Shown here: piece after piece, positions 44,836-53,698 of the stretch | Position numbering within the stretch: the first letter of the stretch is position 1 | Layout: the number at the start of each line of letters is the position of its first letter | DNA from: Affinundibacterium macrobrachii | Lineage (GTDB): Bacteria > Pseudomonadota > Gammaproteobacteria > Burkholderiales > Burkholderiaceae_D | Direction of reading: 5' to 3' | Assembly (NCBI RefSeq): GCF_014652415.1 | Contig: NZ_BMYT01000004.1 | Location: 24,126-88,125, forward strand | DNA length: 64,000 nucleotides | Program-made: the position numbers and the translations under genes | Notes under the pieces: model-generated | What the model was told of the DNA's origin: nothing | What the model saw: only the letters and a program-made list of their open reading frames with translations | Databases searched by the model: none

Positions 44836-45981
44836 TCAATGCGGGTGTAGATCGCGTGAGGGCCAATATGCTTCGACCGCGATCTTGCTCGGTTGACGAC
44901 AAATCTGATCGCATAAAATTTGCGCAGTGGCGAGCGAGGTGGTGATACCCAAGCCTTCATGACCCGTTGCCATCCATACGTGTTGACGGCTCGGATGTGG
45001 GCCAATATAAGGCAAGCCATCTGGTGTCGCCGCTCGAAACCCAGTCCATGCGCGAATGCCCTTTAGCTGTGCGAGTGCAGGCACATAAGTACAAGCTTGC
45101 GCTAACATTTTTCCTAATATCGCATGATCGATTTCTTTATGCGTCACATCGAACTGGCGTGATGAACCGATAAAAACTTGTCCAGTGGGACGTGGTTGCA
45201 GATTGAACGCGACTGAATCACCATCTGATGCATGTGCGCTTTTGATATAGCCAAGTTCTACCAACTGATGGCGTATGAATTTGGGATAACGGTCGGTGAT
45301 AAGTAGGTGGCCTTTTTTATAGCGTAGCGGCAGATCATCAATCAGTTTGGTTGATGCTAAACCGTTGGCGACAACGATATGATTTGCTTGAATTTCGCTA
45401 CCATCTGCGAGCTTGACTGCTTGGTTCATGATGTTGACGACACTTGCTTTAATCCGCTCTGCGCCGTGTTGGAGTGCGATATTCAATAATAGCTGCGCGC
45501 TTTTGGGCGGATAGACAAGTGCATCTTGATGGACTAATAAACCACCTGCTAAACCTGCACGTAGCTGTGGTTCGCGTTCGGCTAGTTGACTGGCGCTGAG
45601 TAATTCGCAGCGCACATCATGTGCTTGTAAGACCTGTAATTTAGCGCGTGCTGCTTCAACTTCTTCTTCATCTGCTGCGACCCAAATCGTACCGCACTCG
45701 CTGTATTCATGTTTGGCGGCCTCGTTTGGATTACGATGTACCAATTGTCGCCACAATTCTAATGAATAACGGCTCAGTGCCAATTCAGCAGGGTTATCAT
45801 CCATCACCACTAAATGCCCCATGCCAGCAGCAGTCGTACCGCCACCAATCGTACTTGGCTCGATAATGCCAACACGCAAGCCAGCCTGCGCTAAGCTAGC
45901 GGCACTGGCACAACCGATAATGCCGCCACCGATAATGAGTGCATCGTAGTTTGTCTTCGTTGTACGTTGTAAGTCAGTCAT
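44836..45981 (-). CDS. D-hydroxyproline dehydrogenase beta subunit (FAD, DAO-type)
   Basis: A 381-residue flavoprotein. NYDALIIGGGIIGCASAASLAQAGLRVGIIE (about 11-41) is the FAD-binding dinucleotide fold. GIRAWTGFRAATPDGLPYIGPH and TGHEGLGIT near the end are typical of DAO/GlyOX-type amine oxidases. It works with the gamma and alpha subunits to oxidise cis-4-hydroxy-D-proline. The epimerase gene lies 32 bp upstream on the same strand, giving the pathway order. Confidence 0.85.
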   Translation of the reverse strand: MTDLQRTTKTNYDALIIGGGIIGCASAASLAQAGLRVGIIEPSTIGGGTTAAGMGHLVVMDDNPAELALSRYSLELWRQLVHRNPNEAAKHEYSECGTIWVAADEEEVEAARAKLQVLQAHDVRCELLSASQLAEREPQLRAGLAGGLLVHQDALVYPPKSAQLLLNIALQHGAERIKASVVNIMNQAVKLADGSEIQANHIVVANGLASTKLIDDLPLRYKKGHLLITDRYPKFIRHQLVELGYIKSAHASDGDSVAFNLQPRPTGQVFIGSSRQFDVTHKEIDHAILGKMLAQACTYVPALAQLKGIRAWTGFRAATPDGLPYIGPHPSRQHVWMATGHEGLGITTSLATAQILCDQICRQPSKIAVEAYWPSRDLHPH

Positions 45982-46013
45982 TGAGCTACTCTTCGCTTTT
46001 CGCAGTTTGGTTT

Positions 46014-46979
46014 CTAGCGGATGCCATACACAAATGGATCATTGTCTTGCAAGATCAAGCTTGATTCTGCATTCACAAATGCTGTCCCACGTATGGTTGG
46101 ATGGATTTTTCCGCTTTCGCTGTGAGCTTGAAAGCTTGCTTCAAATACGCTGCCAATAATACTTTCTTGACGCCAGATTTCACCTGCCTTGAGTTTGCCA
46201 TCGGCAGCTAAGCATGCGAGTTTGGCGCTCGTTCCTGTGCCACAAGGAGAGCGGTCATAAGCCTTGCCTGGGCAAAGCACGAAATTTTGACTGTCGTTTT
46301 CGGTCGTTGATGGTGCGCCGAATAGTTCAATGTGATCGATCTCTCCACCGTTATCACCTCGAATCCCTGCCGCGTTTAAAGCTTCTCTCACGCGCCAAGC
46401 AAAGCTAGTTAAGGCTTCGATGTTTGCCAAACGCATATCTTGACCATGATCGGCAATCAAGAAGAACCAGTTACCACCCCAAGCGATATCGCCAGTGACT
46501 GGTCCATGATCTTCCACCTCGATCGTGACCGCATGTTGTGCGCGATAGGCAGCGACGTTGTGAACACTCACACTGTGATCTGGATGTAATTCAACTTCGA
46601 CCGCACCTACAGGCGTATCGACTTTGTGGCGACCGATTTGCAAAACACCTTGGTACGCTAAGGTGGCAACTAAACCTATCGTGCCATGACCACACATGCC
46701 AAGGTAGCCGACATTATTAAAAAAGATTACGCCAACCGAGCAGCTTGGATCGTGCGGTTTGCAAAGCAAGGCACCAACCAAGACATCAGAGCCACGAGGT
46801 TCACAAACAACCGCGCTGCGAATTTGATCAAATTTTTCTTTAAATACTTTGACGCGCTCTGATAGCGGACCATCGCCTAGATCTGGACCCCCATCAACGA
46901 TTAGGCGCGTTGGCTCGCCTCCGGTATGAGAATCGATAATTTGAATTTTTGTCACTTGCTGATTGGCTTGGCTTAGCAT
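46014..46979 (-). CDS. 4-Hydroxyproline 2-epimerase (proline racemase family)
   Basis: A 321-residue enzyme. The two catalytic cysteines are in MCGHGTIG (about 91-98) and [10 protein letters not shown] (about 237-246). [17 protein letters not shown] near the start is the family block. It turns trans-4-hydroxy-L-proline into cis-4-hydroxy-D-proline, which the three following genes oxidise. Length matches the family. No later pathway steps (deaminase, dehydrogenase) are in the window. Confidence 0.85.
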   Translation of the reverse strand: MLSQANQQVTKIQIIDSHTGGEPTRLIVDGGPDLGDGPLSERVKVFKEKFDQIRSAVVCEPRGSDVLVGALLCKPHDPSCSVGVIFFNNVGYLGMCGHGTIGLVATLAYQGVLQIGRHKVDTPVGAVEVELHPDHSVSVHNVAAYRAQHAVTIEVEDHGPVTGDIAWGGNWFFLIADHGQDMRLANIEALTSFAWRVREALNAAGIRGDNGGEIDHIELFGAPSTTENDSQNFVLCPGKAYDRSPCGTGTSAKLACLAADGKLKAGEIWRQESIIGSVFEASFQAHSESGKIHPTIRGTAFVNAESSLILQDNDPFVYGIR

Positions 46980-47381
46980 GAATAAACTCCAGCTGAATAT
47001 TGATTTAGATTTGATCTAGTGCGAAATTGAAAGTGTTATCGATAGCGAAATCGAGACCATATCGCAGTGTAGCGATCTTCTGCTCGACTTGTCTTGCTAA
47101 TTTATGCTGGTTCAGATGCCGATTTCGGCACAGTGAAATTGTTGTACTTGTACCTGTTGTCGTCATCGATTTAGTTTGGTGTCGATGTTGCGGTATAGTC
47201 CATGCATACGCAAGTTACTTCGCCAACGAGAGCGGGAACCTATTTGCTAATTCACTTTCCAAGTTGACTTATGAGCTTGGAAAATAGGCTGAAAAATAAG
47301 CTGAAAAAGAAACGTGCTGCGCTTGATACATACGCTGTCTTATTACCTAATATTTACTTTTACAAAAGAAAAGCAATAGCC
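46980..47381. other. Divergent spacer before the threonine aldolase gene
   Basis: About 400 bp between the hydroxyproline operon and the aldolase. I see no gene. An in-frame extension of the aldolase (from 47271) is open but does not look like the enzyme N-terminus. Confidence 0.45.
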
Positions 47382-48398
47382 ATGTCAAATTTGATTGATT
47401 TTAGAAGTGATACCGTAACGCGACCAACTGAAGCGATGCGTGCTGTGATGAGCCGTGCTGAGGTCGGGGATGATGTGTATGGCGACGATCCTAGTGTGAA
47501 TGCCTTAGAAGCCAAGATGGCAGCGTTGACAGGAATGGAATCCGCGATGCTAGTCGCAAGTGGTACACAAAGCAATTTAGTCGCCTTGTTGACGCATTGT
47601 GGGCGAGGTGATGAATATATTGTTGGCCAAAATTATCACACTTATTTGTATGAATCTGGCGGCGCTGCATCCTTAGGAAGTATTGTTCCGCAGCCGGTGC
47701 CTGTCGAGGCAGATGGCAGTTTAGATTTGCAAAAAGTTGAGGCGGTAATTAAACCGAATGACGTGCATTATGCAGTATCAAGTTTGCTCAGTTTAGAAAA
47801 TACGCATTCTGGCAAAGTGATTTCAAATAACTATTTGCAAGCCGCTATCGCGTTTGCGCATTCGCACGATATGGCCTGTCATTTGGATGGGGCGCGCGTC
47901 TTTAATGCAGCGGTGGCACAAGCTATTCCGGTGATCGAAATCACGCAAGCTTTTGATACGGTGTCGGTGTGTTGCTCCAAGGGTTTAGGCGCACCGATAG
48001 GGAGTGTCTTGTGTGGACCGCGCGATTTTATTCATGAGGCGCGCCGCTGGCGCAAGATGGTGGGTGGAGGGATGCGACAAGCGGGAATTATCGCAGCCGC
48101 TATTGATTATGCGTTGGATCACCATGTTGATCGTTTGGCAGATGATCATGCAAATGCGCTGCGATTGCAGCATGCCTTGAGTCAAATCGCTGAACTCAGC
48201 GTCGAGGCAGCGCACACAAATATGTTGTACATCGAATTTGCCAGCAAAGAAATTGGTGTGCGCGCAGGTGATTATTTGCGCAGCAAAGGCATCATTATCT
48301 CTGCTGGGAAAAGAGTACGTTTGGTCACGCACCTCGATATTAGTGCGGATGATGTTGAGCGCTTTGTGGCAGAACTTAAACAGTTCTTTCTACAATAA
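47382..48398 (+). CDS. ltaE: Low-specificity L-threonine aldolase
   Basis: A 338-residue PLP enzyme. Start MSNLIDFRSDTVTRPTEAMR is the typical N-terminus, so ATG 47382 is chosen. DDVYGDDPSVNALE (about 28-41) and the PLP lysine motif VSVCCSKGLGAPIGSVLCG (about 194-212) are present. It cleaves threonine and related beta-hydroxy amino acids into glycine and an aldehyde. Length is normal. It is divergent from the hydroxyproline operon. Confidence 0.9.
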   Translation: MSNLIDFRSDTVTRPTEAMRAVMSRAEVGDDVYGDDPSVNALEAKMAALTGMESAMLVASGTQSNLVALLTHCGRGDEYIVGQNYHTYLYESGGAASLGSIVPQPVPVEADGSLDLQKVEAVIKPNDVHYAVSSLLSLENTHSGKVISNNYLQAAIAFAHSHDMACHLDGARVFNAAVAQAIPVIEITQAFDTVSVCCSKGLGAPIGSVLCGPRDFIHEARRWRKMVGGGMRQAGIIAAAIDYALDHHVDRLADDHANALRLQHALSQIAELSVEAAHTNMLYIEFASKEIGVRAGDYLRSKGIIISAGKRVRLVTHLDISADDVERFVAELKQFFLQ

Positions 48399-48499
48399 AA
48401 TACCGTCAAAATTTTCTGCAAGTAGGCGGTACTCGGTGTTGATGCGGTGTCGATGATTAGGATGATTAAGCTAATCTGTGCATCAACACGAGGCGGCGA

Positions 48500-49645
48500 T
48501 TAAACTGCCAGATCGACTTGCTGCAAGCTGCGCACTTGACCATCTTCTGTCAACCAAATACCAGACGAACGAATTTGTCCCTGAGTTTGATTATTGGCGT
48601 TGTTCAGCTCGAACGGGGTTGATGCATTACCTAAAAATAATGCCCCAACATTGGCTTGTTTGAGCTTTTGTAATTGGTCTTTGCCTGCGCCATCTTTGGT
48701 CCAAACTTGAAGTTTGTCGAAGATCGCATCATTCTCATCTATCCAATTATTACCGTCGCTATCATAGGCAGCGAGTTCTGCAAAGCCATTGCCGGTACCA
48801 GGGCCAAATAGTTCGCTACCGTCATTAATTTTGCCATCGCCATTTTTATCAAACGCTAAAAAGCCAGCTCCTTGGACAAATGAAATACTGTCCTTCTTGC
48901 CATCCGCATTCAGATCAAATTCAAACTTTTGCGAGGTAAGCTGCGCGCTAGTGCCTGAGAAATTTAAGGTTAAAGGGTCGATTTTTTTTGCATCACCTTG
49001 TCGAATTTGGGTACGACTTTCTTCTTGATAACTGCGGTTCAATTCAAAGCTAAGATTAAATTGAATTTGCTTATTGTCCGCAGTAGTAATGGTGCCGCTC
49101 GCTTGGAATCTGGTTTGTTCTGTCTCAGTGTAGCGATGCCGCACATCAATCTCCACACCCCAACCAGCATTCGGACGTGCGGGCGGTGTCTGCTGATTAT
49201 TAGCAACGGCATTATTGGATTGGCTGACTGCTTTTGCCACATCGCCATTCGATGGCGATTCTAGGTTTGCGGTTTTTAGATGTTCAATTTTGCGTCCCGT
49301 CATTAGCTCGATTAAATACTTAATCACCATCATGCGTGGATCGTTTTCTAAGTCGTCTTCAATTTTATCGACGGCTTGACTTGCGTTGACTTCATTGGAT
49401 TGTGCCTGCAATGCAGCGTCAGATAAACGCACGGTATCGGCTTGTAATCGAGAGAAGTTTTCTTGCAGGATATCGTTGCCGATGTTGGGTGTATCCGTTT
49501 CGCTTAATTTTTGTAGCTTTGCTTCCATCGCTTCGAAATCGGGGCGCTTATTTCCTATCCAAGCCCGTGTACGTTCTTGAGTTTCTGTCTTTTGCATAGA
49601 TGCATAGCTTGATTGCATCAGTATCTCGGAGCTAGCGATTTTCAT
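48500..49645 (-). CDS. Hypothetical protein with calcium-binding loops
   Basis: A 381-residue protein with no signal peptide. The N-terminal half is helical with low-complexity Ser/Gln. The C-terminal third has EF-hand/VCBS-like loops: DLNADGKKDSI, DKNGDGKINDGSE and DSDGNNWIDENDAIFDKL (about 270-325). Similar proteins occur in many gamma- and betaproteobacteria without a known role. ATG 49645 (GGGA upstream) is preferred over an upstream ATG 49723. It could be a secreted or surface protein using a non-classical route (inference). Confidence 0.6.
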   Translation of the reverse strand: MKIASSEILMQSSYASMQKTETQERTRAWIGNKRPDFEAMEAKLQKLSETDTPNIGNDILQENFSRLQADTVRLSDAALQAQSNEVNASQAVDKIEDDLENDPRMMVIKYLIELMTGRKIEHLKTANLESPSNGDVAKAVSQSNNAVANNQQTPPARPNAGWGVEIDVRHRYTETEQTRFQASGTITTADNKQIQFNLSFELNRSYQEESRTQIRQGDAKKIDPLTLNFSGTSAQLTSQKFEFDLNADGKKDSISFVQGAGFLAFDKNGDGKINDGSELFGPGTGNGFAELAAYDSDGNNWIDENDAIFDKLQVWTKDGAGKDQLQKLKQANVGALFLGNASTPFELNNANNQTQGQIRSSGIWLTEDGQVRSLQQVDLAV

Positions 49646-50020
49646 TTTGAATCCCACAGAAAATTGAATGCGCGGTGCTGTGCTTTGTGCGTGATAGTTG
49701 CGTGCCAGATATTTGAAGCGCACTGCAGTGGGTATCGGATGTTTTTTTCAAAGCTTGATTTCTTTGCTTATACAGAATCATCGTAAGACGATGGACTAAA
49801 CCGCGTTTTTTGGTCTGATGACAGTGGCAGCAAGAAGAAAAAATCGTCGTTTGAAAAACTTAGGCGCAGATTAGATTATTGAAATGATTGGCATGTATAG
49901 CGATGCAAATGCTAGAGCAGAATAAAAAATGTATAGGCGAGTTCAGTTGATCGAGTAAAGTAAAAGCTTAAGAAAAAGACACTCAAGGCGACTCTATTTA
50001 GAAATTTCAGCTGAAATGAG

Positions 50021-50049
50021 TTGACACTAGACGACTGGTCTAATATTAT
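50021..50049 (+). promoter_or_regulatory. nemR promoter
   Basis: TTGACA (50021-50026), 17-bp spacer, TATTAT (50044-50049): a near-consensus sigma70 promoter. Transcription should begin at or within a base or two of the ATG at 50056, so the message may be leaderless; there is no ribosome binding site. Confidence 0.8.
50028..50042. promoter_or_regulatory. NemR operator at nemR
   Basis: TAGACGACTGGTCTA is a 15-bp dyad (TAGAC and GTCTA arms) located between the -35 and -10 elements. It matches the TAGAC-N5-GTCTA NemR site pattern and differs by one base from the nemA operator at 50785-50799. Confidence 0.85.
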
Positions 50050-50055
50050 TCGCCC

Positions 50056-50673
50056 ATGCAAACATCTTCAATCCCATCATCTCATCAACAAAGCGCACAG
50101 CAAGATACCCGTGAACGTATTTTGTCTACTGGGCAAGCTTTGATTTTGGGTAAAGGCTTTTCTGCGCTGGGATTAAGTGAGATTTTGAGTGCTGCCGCAG
50201 TGCCAAAAGGTTCCTTTTATCATTACTTTCAGTCAAAAGAAGGTTTTGGGGTGGCGATGTTGGAGCGCTATTTTGCCGATTACCAAATTCGTACTAACCA
50301 GATTTTGTTGAATGAAGCGGTGCCAGCGCGTGAACGCTTGATCAGTTACTTTGCGGTTTGGCAGCAGCAAGCTGAATCATCGGCATGTCATAAGCTGTGT
50401 TTAGCGGTCAAACTCGCAGCCGAAGTTTCAGATTTATCCGAGGCGATGCGCCTCGCTTTAACCGCAGGCATGCAAGGGATTACGCAGAAAATCGCGGTGG
50501 TTTTGCAAGAAGTGCAGCGTGATGGGCATATCTCTGCGGAAGTGAATACGGCTGAATTGGCAGAGTTTTTGTATGCGACTTGGGTCGGCGCTTCGCTGCT
50601 GAGTAAGGTGCATTTGCAGATGCGACCAATGGAAGTGGCGATGCAGCAGACCAAAAAGATTTTGGGTGTTTGA
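50056..50673 (+). CDS. nemR: TetR-family repressor NemR
   Basis: A 205-residue protein. DTRERILSTGQALILGKGFSALGLSEILSAAAVPKGSFYHYFQSKEGF (about 17-64) is a TetR helix-turn-helix. CHKLCLAVKLAAEVSDLSEAMR (111-132) resembles the redox-sensing part of NemR, with two Cys (111 and 115); E. coli NemR senses electrophiles and chlorine species by Cys. The nemA gene follows, and both have the same operator, so autoregulation and control of nemA are likely. Confidence 0.85.
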   Translation: MQTSSIPSSHQQSAQQDTRERILSTGQALILGKGFSALGLSEILSAAAVPKGSFYHYFQSKEGFGVAMLERYFADYQIRTNQILLNEAVPARERLISYFAVWQQQAESSACHKLCLAVKLAAEVSDLSEAMRLALTAGMQGITQKIAVVLQEVQRDGHISAEVNTAELAEFLYATWVGASLLSKVHLQMRPMEVAMQQTKKILGV

Positions 50674-50784
50674 AGAACTGATTGCAATTGGCATCAGTTT
50701 TGGTAAGCGGTTTAAGGCAGTTTGCGGTAAAGATGAAATAAAAGAATTGTTGTGGGCATTTGCCCATTTTTTTGAAATTGTTTA

Positions 50785-50799
50785 TAGACGACCGGTCTA
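50785..50799. promoter_or_regulatory. NemR operator at nemA
   Basis: TAGACGACCGGTCTA (15-bp dyad) lies about 70 bp before the nemA start, in a promoter-like stretch (TTGTTT at 50778-50783, TTTATT at 50801-50806). One base differs from the nemR operator. Confidence 0.85.
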
Positions 50800-50869
50800 A
50801 TTTATTAAGCTTGGTATGTGAGTAATGCAAAGCTTTGGTAAGTGTGATCGGGATTTTTAAGGAAAAAAG

Positions 50870-51973
50870 ATGTTAACGAAATTATTAAGCCCAGTAAAAG
50901 TTGGATCAATTGAACTTGCGAATCGTGTGATGATGGCGCCATTAACGCGCTCTCGTGCAGGTCAGCCAGGCGATGTACCACGCGCTTTGAACGTTGAATA
51001 TTATGCGCAACGTGCTAGTGCTGGTTTGATCGTGACAGAAGCGAGCCAAATTTCTCGTCAAGGCCAAGGTTATGCATGGACGCCAGGAATTTACACTGAT
51101 GCGCAAGAAGCTGGCTGGAAGCAAGTTGTCGATGCGGTACATGCAAAAAATGGACGAATTTCTTTGCAGCTGTGGCATGTGGGTCGTATTTCTCATAATT
51201 TATTGCAAGAGAACGACGCAGCGCCAGTTTCTGCATCGGCGATCACCGCTGAAAATTCTCAATGCTTTGTGATCCAAAAAGATGGCACGCCTGCGAATGT
51301 GCAAACTGCACAACCGCGCGCACTGGAATGGGCTGAAATGCCATCCATCATTGCGCAATATCGACAAGCTGCGCAGAGAGCGAAGCGAGCAGGTTTCGAC
51401 TTTGTTGAGGTGCATGCAGCTAATGGTTATTTGCTACAACAATTTTTGGCAACGAATAGCAATCAGCGTACCGATGCCTACGGTGGCAGTATCGAGAATC
51501 GCGCCCGTTTAACTTTGGAAGCGGTTGATGCAGCGATTGCTGAGATGGGACCGGATCGGGTTGGTGTGCGTTTATCGCCAAACTTTATCGCACATGGCAT
51601 CGCGGATACCGAAGCAGAAGCAAGTGCTTTGTACCTGGCGGCTGAATTTACCAAACGTGGTATCGCCTACTTGCATATCGCTGAACCCGATTGGGCTGGC
51701 GGTGCTGAGTTGTCACAAGAATTCCGTCAACAATTACGTGCAGCGTTTCCTGCAACCTTGATTTGCTGCGGTGGCTATACTGCTGAAGAAGCGGATGCCT
51801 TGATTCAAAATGGTCTAGCGGACGCAGTCGCGTTTGGTCGTCCTTATATCGCGAATCCAGATTTGGTGGAGCGCTTTGCTGCTGGTGCCGCGTTGAACGA
51901 AGCTGATCGCAGCACATTCTATGGTGGTGAAGAAAAAGGATATACCGATTATCCACGTATGTCCGCAGCCTAA
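50870..51973 (+). CDS. nemA: Old yellow enzyme family alkene reductase
   Basis: A 367-residue FMN enzyme. Start MLTKLLSPVKVGSIELANRVMMAPLTRSRA is typical; the region AANGYLLQQFLATNSNQRTDAYGGSIENRARL (about 184-215) is the OYE signature. LQLWHVGRISH (about 99-109) and the C-terminal AFGRPYIANPDL also fit. It reduces activated alkenes, nitro compounds and toxic quinones or aldehydes with NAD(P)H. RBS AAGGAAAAAAG precedes ATG 50870. Control by NemR is indicated by its operator. Confidence 0.9.
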   Translation: MLTKLLSPVKVGSIELANRVMMAPLTRSRAGQPGDVPRALNVEYYAQRASAGLIVTEASQISRQGQGYAWTPGIYTDAQEAGWKQVVDAVHAKNGRISLQLWHVGRISHNLLQENDAAPVSASAITAENSQCFVIQKDGTPANVQTAQPRALEWAEMPSIIAQYRQAAQRAKRAGFDFVEVHAANGYLLQQFLATNSNQRTDAYGGSIENRARLTLEAVDAAIAEMGPDRVGVRLSPNFIAHGIADTEAEASALYLAAEFTKRGIAYLHIAEPDWAGGAELSQEFRQQLRAAFPATLICCGGYTAEEADALIQNGLADAVAFGRPYIANPDLVERFAAGAALNEADRSTFYGGEEKGYTDYPRMSAA

Positions 51974-52112
51974 AATAGAAGTTTCGTCTAATGTTCTTTT
52001 AGTTCTTGTCGCGTGATTTGTGCCATGATCTTGCTTGATCAAGCATGATTTGATCATCTGAGCTCAAACAAATTTTGTTTGAAAATGTGCAAATTCTCTC
52101 GATAAGAACATC

Positions 52113-52745
52113 ATGGCTGTATTACAAATTCTAGGTAAAGCAAGCTCAATTAATGTACGCAAAGTCTTATGGACTTGTGCAGAAATTGGGCTTGAATTTG
52201 AGCTCACTGAATATGGCAGTGGCACAACAAATTCTGTGACGACACCAGAATTTCTTGCTTTAAATCCGAACGCGATGGTGCCGGTGATTCAAGATGCGGG
52301 ACAAGTGTTGTGGGAATCGAATACGATTTGTCGCTATTTAGCTGCGCGTCACGGCCGTACAGATTTGCTGCCACACGATCCTATGGGCAGAGCGCAGGTT
52401 GAAAAGTGGATGGATTGGCAGGCAACTGAATTAAACAATGCTTGGCGCTATGCTTTTATGGCTTTGGTTCGGCATAGTCCTGCGCACAAAGATATTGCTG
52501 CGATTGAAAATAGTGTGCGCGAATGGAATCGTCACATGGAAATTGCTGATCGACAGCTACAAACAACTGGTGCATATTTATCTGGCGAACAATTTAGCTT
52601 GGCAGATGTTGTGTTCGGCTTGTCGTTAAATCGCTGGCGGGCAACGCCGATTCCGCATGCAAATCTGCCTGCACTACAAACCTATTTTGATCGACTGTGT
52701 ACACGTCCAGCTTTCTTAAGCTACGGCGCGAATGGTATCGCTTAA
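52113..52745 (+). CDS. Glutathione S-transferase family protein
   Basis: A 210-residue protein. N-terminal thioredoxin-like part (LQILGKASSINVRKVLWTCAEIGLEFE, with S at the glutathione thiol-activating position; VTTPEFLALNPNAMVPVIQDAGQVLWESNTICRYLA, residues about 45-80) and a helical C-terminal domain. It conjugates or reduces electrophiles with glutathione. It lies after nemA and may act on the same compounds. A separate start with its own upstream spacer suggests a separate transcript. Confidence 0.85.
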   Translation: MAVLQILGKASSINVRKVLWTCAEIGLEFELTEYGSGTTNSVTTPEFLALNPNAMVPVIQDAGQVLWESNTICRYLAARHGRTDLLPHDPMGRAQVEKWMDWQATELNNAWRYAFMALVRHSPAHKDIAAIENSVREWNRHMEIADRQLQTTGAYLSGEQFSLADVVFGLSLNRWRATPIPHANLPALQTYFDRLCTRPAFLSYGANGIA

Positions 52746-52873
52746 AAATCACATACAGATTGCATAAACATTACTTCAACTTCTGTTAGTCGTGCGGCTG
52801 ACAAGTGCTGCGGTATTGACGATTATGCGGGATAATCACAGCTCTTTTTTGTTTTTATAAAGCGCTTACGATT

Positions 52874-53527
52874 ATGACTTTCGCCACTTGGTTCTCGTTT
52901 TTCTGTGCAGCCTGTTTGATTGCAATTTCGCCTGGTTCTGGCGCGATCTTGTCGATGTCGCATGGTCTGACGTATGGGGTAAAGCGCGCTAGTGTGACGA
53001 TCTTGGGTTTGCAGTTGGGCTTGTTGCTGGTATTGGTAATTGCGGGCGCTGGTGTTGGATCATTGCTGCTGGCTTCTGAGACCGCATTTGGCATCGTCAA
53101 AATTCTGGGCGCTTTGTACCTGATTTATTTAGGCGTGACGCAATTCTTTAGTAAACCTCCAATCGCTACTGAGCGTACAGATCAAGCTACCGACCGCACG
53201 CATGTGCCAGATTTTCATCGACGTGTGCTGACAGGTTTTTTGACGAACGCTAGCAATCCCAAAGGTATCGTATTCATGGTGGCGGTATTGCCAAATTTTA
53301 TTAATAGTCAAGCAGCTTTGATTCCGCAGTTAGCAATTTTGGCGGTGACCATGGTGGTGGTTGATACGACCGTAATGCATAGTTATGCGCTGTTGGCTTC
53401 TTCATTACAAAACTTGATGCGCGACGCCAAAGCGCAAGTACTGCAAAATCGTATTTTTGGTGCGGTACTGGTTTTGGTCGGCGCGAGCTTGTTTTTTGTG
53501 AAACGTGACGCTGCGGTGGCGGTTTGA
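52874..53527 (+). CDS. LysE family translocator
   Basis: A 217-residue membrane protein with six helices. FCAACLIAISPGSGAILSMSHGLTYGVKRASVTILGLQLG (about 10-49) is the LysE/RhtB signature (PG motif). It exports amino acids or related small compounds; the substrate cannot be told from sequence. Alternative starts near ATG 52874 are not needed. No strong ribosome binding site is seen. Confidence 0.85.
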   Translation: MTFATWFSFFCAACLIAISPGSGAILSMSHGLTYGVKRASVTILGLQLGLLLVLVIAGAGVGSLLLASETAFGIVKILGALYLIYLGVTQFFSKPPIATERTDQATDRTHVPDFHRRVLTGFLTNASNPKGIVFMVAVLPNFINSQAALIPQLAILAVTMVVVDTTVMHSYALLASSLQNLMRDAKAQVLQNRIFGAVLVLVGASLFFVKRDAAVAV

Positions 53528-53698
53528 TTAGCATCGTTAAAGTGCGTTTATAGCTCATCTACAACGCTAACTCGATCACATTTTGTTGCTGGTTTGTCGC
53601 AAGATTTCCACTATTGCGCAGGCATGCAATTCACTCTTAAGAAAAACAGAAAATCTGGGATAATGATTGTTCATTGTTTCTTATGAATATCAATTTGC

